Counted from the stretch's first letter, positions 8,214 to 18,594 are shown. The stretch is DNA of 64,000 bases from Ralstonia sp. 25mfcol4.1 (GCF_900104095.1 NZ_FNJO01000002.1:1-64000); one strand, 5' to 3'. The notes: a model not told the origin generated them from the letters alone. Numbers and translations: made by a program.

Positions 8214-9383
8214 TTACAGCGTGGTGAACGACCAGTTCAGGTTCACGCCCTGCCCGTTCAGCGTACCGCTGACGGTCACGTTGTAGCGCGTCTTGCCGGC
8301 CAGCGGCGCGGTCGGCGTGCAGATCGCCAGGCCGCCCGCAGCGCTGGACATGCCCGAGGTGCGCGCATCCACCTTCTCGCACGGCACGCTGTTGCCTGCT
8401 GCATCGGTGATCGAGAACGTGTCGGCATTGAACGCCAGCGACGTGTTCACCGCCTGCACCGTCACCGGATAGCCCATGGTCTTGCCCGCGTAGGCCGGCG
8501 CCGGATTCGGGCTTTCGTTGTTGACCCAGCTGACCGGCACATCGGCCTGGCCGTTGTACGGGTACGCCACCATCTGGTTGTCGGCGCCGCCCTGTCTGCG
8601 GTCGGCCAGGTCGATGGTCTGGAAGTAGTACGCCTGCGTGCCGCCGCTGCTGCCCGCGCCCACGCTTTCGGCAAACCCGCTGCCGGCCGATCCGTAGCTG
8701 CCCAGCAGGGCCGCGCGATGGAACGGGGCATCGACCAGATCGATCACGAGCTGATCCTTCGGCGTCATCGACAGGCTGGCGCCCGCCTGCGACGTCCAGC
8801 GATTGGCGCCGGCCACCACTTCGGCCGTGGCGTTGCTCGGGTACGCGGCCTGGATGCGGTCGTTCGGGGCCGCGCCGGTATAGCCGGTCTTGCCCGATTG
8901 CTCATCGTGCGTCAGCGTGTTGTTGGCCAGCATGTAGGCCGTGTGGTTCTGGGCCACGGTGTTGAGCGGGTCGCGCGCGGTCAGCGGGGCCAGGCCCACC
9001 TGCTCGCGGCGATAGTTGGCGTAGCACAGGCCGGCGCTGCGCGCATCGGCCAGCACCTTGTAGCCGGATACGCCCGTGCCACGCGCGGGCAGCAGCGCGA
9101 CCGAGCCGGTCACCGGTGCCGGCGCGGCGCCGGTCACGGTGTAGCAGGCGCGGTCGGTGCCGCCGGCAGTCGGCGCGGCGGCGGCCTGGCCGCTGGCGGC
9201 CGACGGGGCGGCGGCCCCCGATTGGGCCGCGCTGCCGCTGCCGCTGCCGCCCGAAGCGGTTGCCGAGCCGCCGCCGTCACCGCCGCCGCAGGCGGCCAGT
9301 GTCAGGGCCGCACAGGCGGCGATGGCGCCGAGTGCAATGGGCCGTCCGTTGATGAAAGCAGTGCGCAAGAGTTTCCCTGGCAT
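8214..9383 (-). CDS. CAP-domain (SCP/PR-1-like) lipoprotein
   Basis: A 389-residue secreted protein. The N-terminus has a hydrophobic segment ending LTLAAC, so the following Gly-rich tail is lipid-anchored, then an Ala/Ser/Gly linker to about residue 80. The CAP domain follows, recognised by LCYANYRREQVGLAPL, the helix QNHTAYMLANNTLTHDE with its likely active-site His, and PFHRAALL. The last 100 residues form a separate beta-rich domain (PYNGQADVPVSW, then a Cys-containing strand region ending in NWSFTTL) found after CAP domains in several beta-proteobacterial proteins. The molecular role of bacterial CAP lipoproteins is mostly unknown. I used the ATG at 9383 because it starts the signal peptide; longer in-frame starts add unlikely basic sequence. 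Confidence 0.8.
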   Translation of the reverse strand: MPGKLLRTAFINGRPIALGAIAACAALTLAACGGGDGGGSATASGGSGSGSAAQSGAAAPSAASGQAAAAPTAGGTDRACYTVTGAAPAPVTGSVALLPARGTGVSGYKVLADARSAGLCYANYRREQVGLAPLTARDPLNTVAQNHTAYMLANNTLTHDEQSGKTGYTGAAPNDRIQAAYPSNATAEVVAGANRWTSQAGASLSMTPKDQLVIDLVDAPFHRAALLGSYGSAGSGFAESVGAGSSGGTQAYYFQTIDLADRRQGGADNQMVAYPYNGQADVPVSWVNNESPNPAPAYAGKTMGYPVTVQAVNTSLAFNADTFSITDAAGNSVPCEKVDARTSGMSSAAGGLAICTPTAPLAGKTRYNVTVSGTLNGQGVNLNWSFTTL

Positions 9384-9606
9384 GTCAGCGTGCCTCGATG
9401 TGATAGGTCTGGATTGGGGAAACTGCCCGCATCCCGGTGTGTGGGCCGGGACGACGCCTGGGCGCTGCTGCGCCGCCATATGAGGCGTCGGGGACAGATG
9501 GAACGCAGTGATGGTAGGGACGCCCGCCACCATCGTCCACCTTTCGAACACTTTCTTACGCTGTGATCCGAGCGCGCTGCACGCGCGCGGCGCCGCCAGT
9601 GGTGAA

Positions 9607-10551
9607 TCAGGCCGCGGGCGCGGTCGAGACATCGCCCATGCCGCTGCCGAGCGACGTCATGACCGCCATCAGCTGTTCGCGCAGCCAGCGGTTGGCGCCA
9701 TCGTTTTCGCCGCCCGCATGCCAGTACAGGTGCAGTTCCAGCGACGGCACCTTGAACGGCAGCGACAGCAGCCGGTTGGCATAGGGCTCGTTGGCGATGC
9801 GCGCGTAGCGCAGCGGCAGCGTGGCCAGCAGGTCCGTGCAGCTGACCACGCGGCAGGCGGCCGCATAGTGCTGGCAGCGCAGCCGCACACGGCGCGTCAG
9901 GCCCATGCGGTGCAACGCCTGGTCCTCCAGCCCCGCCCCGCGCCGGCGCGACGACACGTGCACGTGTTCGGCCGCCAGATAGCGTTCCAGCGTCAGTTCC
10001 TTCTTCACCAAGGGATGGTCACGGCGGGCCAGCACCACCATCGGGTCAGACATGAAGGCGCTGTGATGGATGGCCGGCGACACCGGCAGCAGGATGTCGA
10101 TGGCGGTATCCAGCGTGCCGGCCAGCAGTTCGGACTCCATCTCGCGGCGGTCGAAGCGGATTGCCGCGATTTCCACGTGCGGCGCCATGGCGGTCACGCG
10201 CGCCATCAGCGGCGGCAGCAGCGTGCTTTCCAGCGCGTCGCGCATGCCGATGGTGAAGCGCCGCGTGGTGTTGGCGGGATCGAAGTGCGGGGTGTCCTGC
10301 AGTGTCCGCGCAAACGACTGCAGCGCGCCGCGCACCTCGCCCGCCAGCGACCGCGCGAGCGGCGTGGGCGCCATGCCCTGCCCGCGCCGCTCGAACAGCG
10401 GATCGTCGAACAGCGTGCGCAGCCGCCCAAGCGCATGGCTCACGGCCGGCTGCGTCAGGTTCAGCTGCCGCGCCGCAGCCGTGATGCTGCCTTCGCTGTA
10501 GATGGCGTCGAACACGACGAAGAGATTGAGGTCGATCCGGCTGAGTTGCAT
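9607..10551 (-). CDS. LysR-family transcriptional regulator
   Basis: A 314-residue regulator with the winged helix-turn-helix at about 5-65 (SITAAARQLNLTQPAVSHA, RTLFDDPLFERRGQGMAPT) and a periplasmic-binding-protein-like effector domain from about 90. The start at 10551 has GGAAGG just upstream; an ATG five codons earlier (10566) is less well placed. It is divergent from the acyl-CoA dehydrogenase at 10725, and the 173-base gap holds a good T-N11-A dyad at 10595-10613, so it probably controls that gene and its own. The NodD/PbpR-like recognition helix and the low conservation of the effector domain give no ligand. Confidence 0.9.
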   Translation of the reverse strand: MQLSRIDLNLFVVFDAIYSEGSITAAARQLNLTQPAVSHALGRLRTLFDDPLFERRGQGMAPTPLARSLAGEVRGALQSFARTLQDTPHFDPANTTRRFTIGMRDALESTLLPPLMARVTAMAPHVEIAAIRFDRREMESELLAGTLDTAIDILLPVSPAIHHSAFMSDPMVVLARRDHPLVKKELTLERYLAAEHVHVSSRRRGAGLEDQALHRMGLTRRVRLRCQHYAAACRVVSCTDLLATLPLRYARIANEPYANRLLSLPFKVPSLELHLYWHAGGENDGANRWLREQLMAVMTSLGSGMGDVSTAPAA

Positions 10552-10594
10552 GGCACCTTCCCGCACGCGTGCTTTACTGAGGCATCAATGTCGC

Positions 10595-10613
10595 GCATTC
10601 TGGCACGGAATGC
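10595..10613. promoter_or_regulatory. LysR-type operator candidate
   Basis: GCATTC (10595-10600) and GAATGC (10608-10613) are perfect inverted repeats around seven bases, giving TTC-N7-GAA, the classical T-N11-A form. It is 44 bases upstream of the LysR start and 112 bases upstream of the divergent acyl-CoA dehydrogenase start. Confidence 0.6.
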
Positions 10614-10724
10614 ACAAGATTGATACTGACCAATCCAGAAAATTCATTTTTCTTATTAGTCACGTTCCGATAGAGTAGCCACAGTCGGCACGGCGTGCCT
10701 ATCGAACAACCCCGAGGAGACCCC

Positions 10725-11987
<1,263 letters not shown>

Positions 11988-12014
11988 CAGGCCCGGCGGC
12001 CTGCCCCGAGCGAC

Positions 12015-12042
12015 AAGCCCGGCCTCGTGCCGGGCTTTTTCA
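12015..12042 (+). terminator. Terminator after the acyl-CoA dehydrogenase
   Basis: AAGCCCGGC (12015-12023) pairs with GCCGGGCTT (12029-12037) around CTCGT and is followed by a T-run ending at 12040. Confidence 0.9.
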
Positions 12043-12112
12043 TGTGCTGCCAGCAGGGTTATTCACTCTGTGCTTAAATGCCCCGGCCAATCTTCCATGG
12101 AGAGCGTTGCAC

Positions 12113-12805
12113 ATGATCGACGTCTACACCTGGGCCACTCCGAACGGCCACAAGGTCCATATCATGCTTGAGGAATGCGGCCTGGCGTACAAGGTCCATC
12201 CCATCAATATCGGTGCCGGCGACCAGTTCGGCGCCGATTTTCTCAAGATCAGCCCCAACAACAAGATTCCGGCGATCGTCGACAGCGACGGCCCCGACGG
12301 CCAGCCGATCTCGCTGTTCGAATCGGGCGCGATCCTGCTGTACCTGGCCGGCAAGACCGGCAAGTTCCTGCCCGACGACGTACGCGGCAAGTACGACGCG
12401 CTGCAGTGGCTGATGTTCCAGATGGGTGGGGTCGGCCCCATGCTCGGCCAGGCGCACCACTTCCGGATCTATGCACCGGAAAAGATCGAGTACGCGGTGA
12501 ACCGCTATACCAACGAGGCCAGGCGACTGTACGGCGTGATCGACAAGCAGCTGTCGGCACACGCCTGGCTGGCCGGCGACAGCTATTCGATCGCCGACAT
12601 TGCCACGTTCCCGTGGCTGCGCAGCTGGCAGAACCAGGGCGTGGAACTGGACGACTATCCGCACCTCAAACGCTGGTTCAACGAAATTGCAGAGCGTCCG
12701 GCCGTGAAGCGCGGCGTGGAGGTGCTGGCCAAGGAGCGCAAGCCGCTGCAGTCGGACAAGGAACGCGAGATCCTGTTCGGTGCCACGCAGTACCAGCGGC
12801 GCTAG
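12113..12805 (+). CDS. yfcG: Nu-class glutathione transferase / disulfide-bond oxidoreductase, YfcG-like
   Basis: A 230-residue protein close to E. coli YfcG along its whole length. The N-terminal thioredoxin fold has MIDVYTWATPNGHK, with T9 and N11 at the positions YfcG uses to bind glutathione, and KISPNNKIPAIVD with the cis-Pro, then SLFESGAILLYLA. The helical C-terminal domain has GGVGPMLGQAHHF and YSIADIATFPW. YfcG-type enzymes show little classical GST activity and act as glutathione-dependent disulfide reductases in the cytoplasm. The ATG at 12113 starts the alignment; the upstream ribosome site is a weak GGAGAG some 12 bases away. Transcription probably starts after the terminator at 12015. 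Confidence 0.92.
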   Translation: MIDVYTWATPNGHKVHIMLEECGLAYKVHPINIGAGDQFGADFLKISPNNKIPAIVDSDGPDGQPISLFESGAILLYLAGKTGKFLPDDVRGKYDALQWLMFQMGGVGPMLGQAHHFRIYAPEKIEYAVNRYTNEARRLYGVIDKQLSAHAWLAGDSYSIADIATFPWLRSWQNQGVELDDYPHLKRWFNEIAERPAVKRGVEVLAKERKPLQSDKEREILFGATQYQRR

Positions 12806-13251
12806 GGACATGGCGTCACCCGTACGGGTGGCGTGTCCGGCACGGATTCACGCCACCCGACGGGTCCGGCCGTTGCCGGAATGACACAGAAATGAGAATC
12901 GATGCCGCATATGGCATCGGGTGTCGGGCTCGGGTGACAACGCCCGTCCCGGCAGGGGCGCGCGAATATCGGTATCGCAATGGGTGGAAACCGGAGCGTG
13001 CGCTGAAGGCTGGCCGGATGCCCAATGGACCGCGTGGCGCGGATTTCCGCCCACGGACGGATTTTGGGCATCCCGTGGGAGGGCGTCTGTGGTGACTGCC
13101 CGGCGCCGCAACTGTGCCGCATTGGCGACAGGTGTATCGCTTACGATGAGGAACTGGCACCGATAGAACGACCAACTATAAGTTGTCGTTCCGCATAGAT
13201 CGAGCCCTTAGTCTCGATCGACTTAGCGACTTAGTATCCACACAGCAGCAT
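12806..13251. other. 446-base intergenic region with a compound palindrome
   Basis: Between the GST and XRE genes. The first part holds three overlapping dyads: CACCCGTACGGGTG at 12817-12830; GGGTGGCGTG (12826-12835) with CACGCCACCC (12849-12858); and ACCCG-A-CGGGT just after. They can form alternative stem-loops, but there is no T-run. The remainder, 12880-13251, has no gene I can support; it becomes more AT-rich before the XRE start, where its promoter probably lies. Confidence 0.5.
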
Positions 13252-13629
13252 ATGACAGCAGACCCACTCAAGCTGTTCGGGCGACATTTGACCTGGTTGC
13301 GCAAGCAGCGCGGCTGGTCTCAGGAAGCGCTGTCGCTGGAAAGCGGCCTGGCCCGATCCTACCTCAGCGGCATCGAGCGCGGCACGCGCAATGTTGCGCT
13401 CTATAACATTTGTACCCTCGCAGACACGCTCGGTGTTTCGCCAACCGAGATGCTTGACTTTTCGAAGCATCGACCGGAAGAGGCGCAGGAAGCCGCCCGC
13501 TCGCCGTTCGACGCCGAGCAGTCACCCTCGGTACAGGCAACGCTGCGCTATATGGCAGACCTCAGCGATGTCGATCGCGATGTCGTGGCTGGCGTGGCAC
13601 GGGCGCTGGCGCGGCGGCACGCTCGCTGA
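13252..13629 (+). CDS. Small XRE-family helix-turn-helix regulator
   Basis: A 125-residue protein with one Cro/CI-type DNA-binding domain at about 8-62: LFGRHLTWLRKQRGWSQEAL, then LESGLARSYLSGIERG with the SYLSGIERG motif of this fold, then NICTLADTLGVSPTEML. The C-terminal 60 residues are acidic then Arg-rich and carry no recognised ligand domain. The ATG at 13252 is chosen because it sits right before the domain; an in-frame TTG at 13183 would add 23 residues. It faces the end of ureG and is not part of that operon. Target genes are unknown. Confidence 0.8.
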   Translation: MTADPLKLFGRHLTWLRKQRGWSQEALSLESGLARSYLSGIERGTRNVALYNICTLADTLGVSPTEMLDFSKHRPEEAQEAARSPFDAEQSPSVQATLRYMADLSDVDRDVVAGVARALARRHAR

Positions 13630-13631
13630 AA

Positions 13632-13652
13632 CGCCCCGCCCAGGGCGGGGCG
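13632..13652. terminator. GC-rich hairpin between XRE gene and ureG
   Basis: CGCCCCGCC (13632-13640) pairs with GGCGGGGCG (13644-13652) around CAG, exactly between two convergent genes. There is no T-run, so termination is likely but not certain. Confidence 0.55.
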
Positions 13653-13661
13653 CACGCAGGC

Positions 13662-14285
13662 TCAGACGTTGAGCATGCCCTGCTGCTCGATAAAGGCAAT
13701 CACCTGGTCCAGGCCCTGCCCTGACTTCACGCTGCCCATCACGAACGGACGATCGCCACGCATCTTGCGCGTATCGCTTTCCATGATGTCGAGCGACGCC
13801 CCCACGTAGGGCGCCAGGTCGGTCTTGTTGACCACCAGCAGGTCGGACTTCGTAATCCCCGGTCCGCCCTTGCGAGGAATCTTCTCCCCCCCCGCCACAT
13901 CGATCACATAGATCGTCAGATCGGACAGTTCCGGGCTGAAGGTCGCGGCCAGGTTGTCGCCGCCCGATTCGATGAACACCACGTCGGCATCCGGAAACCT
14001 GGCCAGCATGCGGTCCACGGCCTCCAGGTTGATCGAAGCGTCCTCGCGGATGGCCGTATGCGGGCAGCCGCCCGTTTCCACGCCCATGATGCGCTCGGCC
14101 GGCAAGGCGCCCGAGATGGTCAGCAGGCGCTGGTCTTCCTTGGTGTAGATGTCGTTGGTGATGGCCACCAGGTCATAGCGGTCGCGCATGGCCTTGCAGA
14201 GCATTTCCAGCAAGGTGGTCTTGCCGGAGCCCACGGGGCCGCCCACGCCAACGCGCAGCGGAGGATTCTTCTTGGTACGGGTCAT
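13662..14285 (-). CDS. ureG: Urease accessory GTPase UreG
   Basis: A 207-residue SIMIBI-class GTPase that drives nickel insertion into urease in complex with UreD and UreF. The P-loop [11 protein letters not shown] is at about 12-22, the metal-binding Cys-Pro-His motif lies in [13 protein letters not shown], switch regions include [11 protein letters not shown], and the guanine-specificity motif is NKTD in [14 protein letters not shown]. Length is standard. It is the last gene of the ure string, 17 bases after ureF; the ATG at 14285 is fixed by homology, with only a weak ribosome site. Confidence 0.97.
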   Translation of the reverse strand: MTRTKKNPPLRVGVGGPVGSGKTTLLEMLCKAMRDRYDLVAITNDIYTKEDQRLLTISGALPAERIMGVETGGCPHTAIREDASINLEAVDRMLARFPDADVVFIESGGDNLAATFSPELSDLTIYVIDVAGGEKIPRKGGPGITKSDLLVVNKTDLAPYVGASLDIMESDTRKMRGDRPFVMGSVKSGQGLDQVIAFIEQQGMLNV

Positions 14286-14302
14286 GATTCGGTCCAGGAA
14301 CG

Positions 14303-14995
14303 CTAGGAGCGGAAAAGCCGGGAATACTGGGTTTCGTGTCGCGCGGACAGCAGGCCCAGCATGGGAGAAAACGTGGAAAGCTGCGGCGGGTCGGCATCGG
14401 CGCGACGGGCCGCCTCGTCCACGGTGTCGAGCACATGGCGGTGCAGGCCGCGCAGGATCTGCTGGCCGGCCACCTGGCCCAGCGGCACCGCCTTGAGCGC
14501 GGCGGCCACCTGGTTCTCGGCCCAATTGAAGGCGTAGGCGGCCAGCCCTTCGCGGGCATCGATATCCAGCGCCACGCACGCCGCGGCAAAGGCCGTGGGC
14601 AGGCACAGCGGCGACAGGCTGCGCAGGGTGTCGCGCAGCGCCGCATCGCCCCATTCCATCTGGCCGATCAGCCTGGCCAGCGACCAGCCCATCTGCTCGG
14701 TTTCGAGCCGCAATTCGGACGTTTCGCGGGTCACGTGGAACCAGTCGTTCCAGCGGGCGACCTCCGCCGCGTCCCGCTGCCGCCAGGCACGATGCAACAG
14801 CAGCCAGACCGGCGCCTCGCATTGGGCCTGCACCTGCACGAGGTTGTCGCGAATCCAGTGCTCGGCCGTTGCCGCGTCGCTGACGAGCCCGCAATCGATG
14901 GCCGCCTCAAGCCCTTGCGAATAGCTGAACCCGCCAATGGGCAATGCCGGCGATGCCAGGTGCAGCAGGGAGATCAGTTGGTGGAGCGCGGTCAT
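14303..14995 (-). CDS. ureF: Urease accessory protein UreF
   Basis: A 230-residue all-helical protein that links UreD to UreG and gates GTP hydrolysis during nickel delivery to UreC. Typical features are the N-terminal [17 protein letters not shown] and the C-terminal [20 protein letters not shown], whose end contacts UreG in known complexes. The ATG at 14995 is preferred to one at 15016 because CGGAGCC lies at the right distance only for 14995. It is separated from ureE by about 210 bases that hold a pair of REP-like palindromes, so its translation level may be set apart from ureE. Confidence 0.95.
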   Translation of the reverse strand: MTALHQLISLLHLASPALPIGGFSYSQGLEAAIDCGLVSDAATAEHWIRDNLVQVQAQCEAPVWLLLHRAWRQRDAAEVARWNDWFHVTRETSELRLETEQMGWSLARLIGQMEWGDAALRDTLRSLSPLCLPTAFAAACVALDIDAREGLAAYAFNWAENQVAAALKAVPLGQVAGQQILRGLHRHVLDTVDEAARRADADPPQLSTFSPMLGLLSARHETQYSRLFRS

Positions 14996-15040
14996 GGCGA
15001 ATGGCTCCGTTTGCATGTTGTTGGCAACGTGGCGGGCTTA

Positions 15041-15176
15041 CCCTCTCCCCCAGCCCCTCTCCCGCCCGCGGGAGGGGGGAGAGAACCCGCAGCGGTGGCA
15101 TCGGGGACCGCTGCGCTGGCATGGCAGCCGGTCGGCTCCCTTCTCCCGCGCGCGGGAGAGGGGTCGGGGCAGAGGG
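15041..15176. repeat. Paired CTCTCCC-type REP-like palindromes between ureE and ureF
   Basis: Two stem-loop cores in opposite orientation. The first, 15041-15084, has CCCTCTCC...CCCCTCTCCCGCC with a CGGGAGGGG arm. The second, 15136-15176, has TTCTCCCGCG and CGCGGGAGAGGGG. The same kind of pair occurs between urtA and urtB at 24399-24525. Such palindromes are common extragenic repeats in high-GC proteobacteria. Confidence 0.8.
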
Positions 15177-15204
15177 CAAGCGTCTGATTCACGATGCCAT
15201 CCGG

Positions 15205-15843
15205 TTAATGCTTGTGCCCGCAGTGTTCGTCATGCACATGGCCGTGGTCGTGACCGTGCCCGTGATCGTGCCCGTGAGCGTGGTCGTGCCCGTGGTCGTG
15301 GTCGTGGTCGTGGTCGTGACCATGCCCGTGATGCTCGTGGAACACCGCCTGGGCCGCCGCGTAGTCTTCGGCGAAGGTCGCGTCGTGGCCGTGCTTGTGG
15401 CCCCCGCCGTAGGCGCCCGCCTCGGGCTCGAATGGCTGTTCGGCGCGTTCGATCTGCACGCCCAGGCGCGTCAGCATGTCGGCCAGCACCGGATCGTATT
15501 CCAGGCGCAGGTAGTCGCGCCCCACTTCCACCGGCGTGTGGCGGTTGCCGAGGTGATACGCGGCGCGCATCAGGGCGAGTGGGTCGGTGGCCGTCACCTG
15601 CAGCACCGATTCCGGCGCGGCCTGCACCTCGACGAAGGTACCGTCTTCGGCCACCAGCAGGTCGCCGCCGCGCAGTACGGTGCCGCGCGGCAGGAACAGC
15701 GCCGCTTCGGCGCCGTTGTCGAGCGCCGCGCGCAGGCGGCTCTTGCTGCGGTCGCCGAACGGCAGGACCAGCTTGGGGGCGCGCCGCACCAGCACGGGTG
15801 CGATACCGTGCGGCGCGGGCAGGACTTTGTCGATCTTGATCAC
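15205..15843 (-). CDS. ureE: Urease nickel metallochaperone UreE with long His-rich tail
   Basis: A 212-residue chaperone that binds nickel and hands it to UreG. The N-terminal domain (about 1-75) and the metallochaperone domain follow, with [15 protein letters not shown] holding the conserved His of the dimer nickel site. The last 67 residues contain about 25 histidines, mostly as HGHD/HDHD repeats, which is a nickel store. The start is a GTG at 15843, ten bases after the ureC stop; no ATG fits the family start. The tail is encoded by short GTG/GTC-type repeats (15235-15330) that could change length by slippage. Confidence 0.95.
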   Translation of the reverse strand: MIKIDKVLPAPHGIAPVLVRRAPKLVLPFGDRSKSRLRAALDNGAEAALFLPRGTVLRGGDLLVAEDGTFVEVQAAPESVLQVTATDPLALMRAAYHLGNRHTPVEVGRDYLRLEYDPVLADMLTRLGVQIERAEQPFEPEAGAYGGGHKHGHDATFAEDYAAAQAVFHEHHGHGHDHDHDHDHGHDHAHGHDHGHGHDHGHVHDEHCGHKH

Positions 15844-15853
15844 GGCTTCAGCT

Positions 15854-17572
15854 TCAGAACAGGAAGTAGCGTTGCGCCATCGGCAGCACCGTGGCGGGCT
15901 CGCACATCAGCAACTGGCCGTCGGCCACCACCTGGTAGGTTTCGGGGTCCACGGTCACGTGCGGCTGCCAGTCATTGTGAACCATATCGCGTTTGCTGAC
16001 CGTGCGGCATCCGCGCACGGCGGCCAGTGTCTTGGCCAGACCGTAGCGCCCGCCCACATCGGCCGCCAGTGCCGCCTGCGAGACAAACGTCAGCGACGAC
16101 TTCGGCAGTGCACCGCCGGCCGACGCGAACATGGGCCGGTAATGCACCGGCTGCGGCGTCGGAATCGACGCATTGGGGTCGCCCATGGCCGCCGCCGCGA
16201 TCATGCCGCCCTTCATGATCAGGCTCGGCTTCACGCCGAAGAACGCCGGCTTCCACAGCACCAGGTCGGCCCACTTACCCACCTCGATCGAGCCCACCTC
16301 GTGCGCGATGCCGTGCGTCAGCGCCGGGTTGATCGTGTACTTGGCGATATAGCGCCGCACGCGGAAATTGTCGTGGCCACCGCGCGCGTCGTGCGGGTCG
16401 CCGGGCAGCTTGCCGCGCTGGGCCGCCATCTTGTGCGCGGTCTGCCAGGTGCGGATGATGACCTCGCCCACGCGGCCCATGGCCTGGGAATCGCTGGAAA
16501 TCATCGAGAACGCGCCCAGGTCGTGCAGGATGTCCTCGGCGGCGATGGTCTCGCGCCGGATGCGCGATTCGGCAAACGCGATGTCCTCGGCGATGGCCGG
16601 ATCCAGGTGATGGCAGACCATCAGCATGTCCAGGTGCTCGTCCAGCGTGTTCACCGTGTACGGCCGCGTGGGGTTGGTCGACGACGGCAGCACGTTCGAT
16701 TCCCCGCACACCTTGATGATGTCCGGCGCATGGCCGCCGCCCGCGCCCTCGGTGTGGTACGTATGGATCGTGCGGCCCTTGAATGCGGCGATGGTCGCCT
16801 CGACGAATCCGCCTTCGTTGAGCGTGTCGGTGTGGATGGCCACCTGCGTGTCGGTATCGTCCGCCACGGACAGGCAGGTGTCGATGGCCTGCGGCGTGGT
16901 GCCCCAGTCCTCGTGCAGCTTCAGGCCGATGGCGCCCGCTTCCACCTGTTCGGTCAGCGGCCCCGGCTGGCTGGCGTTGCCCTTGCCCAGGAAGCCGATG
17001 TTCATCGGGTAGGCATCGGCCGCCTGCAGCATGCGCTCCATGTACCACGGCCCCGGCGTGACGGTGGTGGCAAACGTGCCTGTGGCCGGCCCGGTGCCGC
17101 CGCCGATCATCGTGGTCACGCCGCTCATCAGCGCCTCGTCGATCTGCTGCGGGCAGATGAAGTGGATGTGCGTGTCGATGCCGCCCGCCGTGACGATCAT
17201 GCCCTCGCCCGCGATCACCTCGGTGCCGGGGCCCACGACGATGGTCACGCCCGGCTGGATGTCGGGGTTGCCGGCCTTGCCGATACCCGCGATGCGGCCG
17301 TGCTTGAGGCCGATGTCAGCCTTGACGATGCCCCAGTGGTCGATGATCAACGCATTGGTGATGACGGTGTCCACGCAATCCTTCGACATGCGCTGGCTCT
17401 GGCCCATGCCGTCGCGAATCACCTTGCCGCCGCCGAACTTCACCTCCTCGCCATAGATCGTGAAGTCCTTTTCCACCTCGATGACCAGGCCGGTGTCGGC
17501 CAGCCGCAGGCGGTCGCCGGTGGTGGGGCCGAACATCTCGGCGTAGGCCTGCCGTGAAATCTTCACGCTCAT
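15854..17572 (-). CDS. ureC: Urease subunit alpha UreC
   Basis: The 572-residue catalytic subunit that hydrolyses urea to ammonia and carbamate in the cytoplasm. All nickel and catalytic residues are present, each one position later than in Klebsiella urease: H135 and H137 in GGIDTHIHF, carbamylated K218 in [10 protein letters not shown]247 and H273 as ligands, and the flap C320-H321 in [19 protein letters not shown] holds the last Asp region. The ATG at 17572 overlaps the ureB stop by one base (TGATG), so translation is coupled; the GTG one codon earlier is less likely. Length is normal and the enzyme should be active. Confidence 0.98.
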   Translation of the reverse strand: MSVKISRQAYAEMFGPTTGDRLRLADTGLVIEVEKDFTIYGEEVKFGGGKVIRDGMGQSQRMSKDCVDTVITNALIIDHWGIVKADIGLKHGRIAGIGKAGNPDIQPGVTIVVGPGTEVIAGEGMIVTAGGIDTHIHFICPQQIDEALMSGVTTMIGGGTGPATGTFATTVTPGPWYMERMLQAADAYPMNIGFLGKGNASQPGPLTEQVEAGAIGLKLHEDWGTTPQAIDTCLSVADDTDTQVAIHTDTLNEGGFVEATIAAFKGRTIHTYHTEGAGGGHAPDIIKVCGESNVLPSSTNPTRPYTVNTLDEHLDMLMVCHHLDPAIAEDIAFAESRIRRETIAAEDILHDLGAFSMISSDSQAMGRVGEVIIRTWQTAHKMAAQRGKLPGDPHDARGGHDNFRVRRYIAKYTINPALTHGIAHEVGSIEVGKWADLVLWKPAFFGVKPSLIMKGGMIAAAAMGDPNASIPTPQPVHYRPMFASAGGALPKSSLTFVSQAALAADVGGRYGLAKTLAAVRGCRTVSKRDMVHNDWQPHVTVDPETYQVVADGQLLMCEPATVLPMAQRYFLF

Positions 17573-17877
17573 CACAGTGCTCCCATGATCTTGCCGTTGA
17601 AGCCGTAGACGATGCGATCGCCGTCGAGCGCCACCAGCTGCACCGTGCGCGACTGGCCCGGCTCGAAGCGCACCGCCGTGCCGGCCGCGATGTCGAGCCG
17701 GAAACCGCGCGCGGCCTCGCGGTCGAACGACAGCGCCGCATTGGTTTCGTAGAAGTGGAAGTGCGACCCGACCTGTACCGGACGGTCGCCCGTATTGGCC
17801 ACGGTCACGCTGACCGTGGCGCGGCCTGCGTTCAGTTCGATCTCGCCGTCCAGCGGCATCAGTTCACCGGGAATCAT
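17572..17877 (-). CDS. ureB: Urease subunit beta UreB
   Basis: A 101-residue beta-barrel subunit that packs against UreC in the (UreABC)3 complex. It starts [18 protein letters not shown] and has the family segment [10 protein letters not shown] near 37-46, then [13 protein letters not shown] and the closing [14 protein letters not shown] sits eight bases before the ATG. The gene is separate from ureA, as in most bacteria other than Helicobacter, but here hupE lies between ureA and ureB. Confidence 0.97.
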   Translation of the reverse strand: MIPGELMPLDGEIELNAGRATVSVTVANTGDRPVQVGSHFHFYETNAALSFDREAARGFRLDIAAGTAVRFEPGQSRTVQLVALDGDRIVYGFNGKIMGAL

Positions 17878-17898
17878 CGCCTGGCTCCTTTGCGAACG

Positions 17899-18537
17899 TC
17901 AGGCCACCAGCAGGCCAACGCCGTACAGCGCCACGCCCGCCCCGGCCACGCGCGCCATCCAGCCCGCATGGCGACGCAGGAACGCGCCAACGCCGATACC
18001 CATCACATGCAGCGTCATGGTGCTGACGGCAAAGCCGCCAACATAGGCCAGCACGCCGGCCAGCGCGGCCGCAGTGGCCGGCAGCTCCGCACCGTGCGCG
18101 TAGCCGTGGAACAGCGCAAAGCCGCCGACGATGGCCATGCCGGACAGCGCCGACAGCTTCGCGCGCATCGCCACCAGCAGGCCGATCACGAGCAGCGAGA
18201 CGGCGATCATCGGCTCCACGGCCGGCAGCGTCACGCCGGCCAGCCCCAGCGCGGCACCCACCAGCATCATCGCGACGAAGGCCAGCGGCAGGCGCAGCAT
18301 GTCCAGCTTCGACGCCCCCTGGCCGAAGGCACCTTTCGGCGTGGCGATCAGTGCGCTCCAGACACCTACGGCCGCCATCGCGAGCAGGTGGTCGGCGCCC
18401 GTGAACGGATGGGCCAGGCCCGCGAACAGGCTGGCGCCCACCGTGGCTGCGTCGTGACCGGGATGGGCGAAGGCGGAGACGGCGGCCAGCGAGAGCGTGG
18501 CGCCGGTCAATACGCGGGCGAAAGTCGGGCGTTGCAT
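17899..18537 (-). CDS. hupE: HupE/UreJ-family membrane protein, probable nickel permease
   Basis: A 212-residue inner-membrane protein with a cleavable signal peptide (about 1-24, ending SAFAHPGHD) and six predicted membrane segments. The family signatures are HPGHD at the mature N-terminus, HPFTGADHLLAM near 43-54 and FHGYAHG near 142-148, whose His and Asp side chains are thought to carry nickel. Its place between ureA and ureB, 21 bases before ureB, supports the nickel-supply role for urease; cobalt is possible for other members. AGAGGA precedes the ATG. Confidence 0.9.
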   Translation of the reverse strand: MQRPTFARVLTGATLSLAAVSAFAHPGHDAATVGASLFAGLAHPFTGADHLLAMAAVGVWSALIATPKGAFGQGASKLDMLRLPLAFVAMMLVGAALGLAGVTLPAVEPMIAVSLLVIGLLVAMRAKLSALSGMAIVGGFALFHGYAHGAELPATAAALAGVLAYVGGFAVSTMTLHVMGIGVGAFLRRHAGWMARVAGAGVALYGVGLLVA

Positions 18538-18594
18538 AGGGTTGGTCCTCTTCTTGTTGAACGTTCGGTTCGGGCGATGGGCCGGGTAATGGAT

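Noticed and set aside
13183-13251. Longer XRE protein from the TTG at 13183
   Set aside because: The extra 23 residues carry no domain and the HTH begins right after the ATG at 13252.
15041-15176. Palindromes as a possible insertion-sequence end or transposon
   Set aside because: No transposase, no target duplication visible; they fit short REP-like elements.
15235-15330. Direct repeats that could be taken for a CRISPR or minisatellite
   Set aside because: They are in-frame codons of the UreE His/Asp tail, not spaced repeats.
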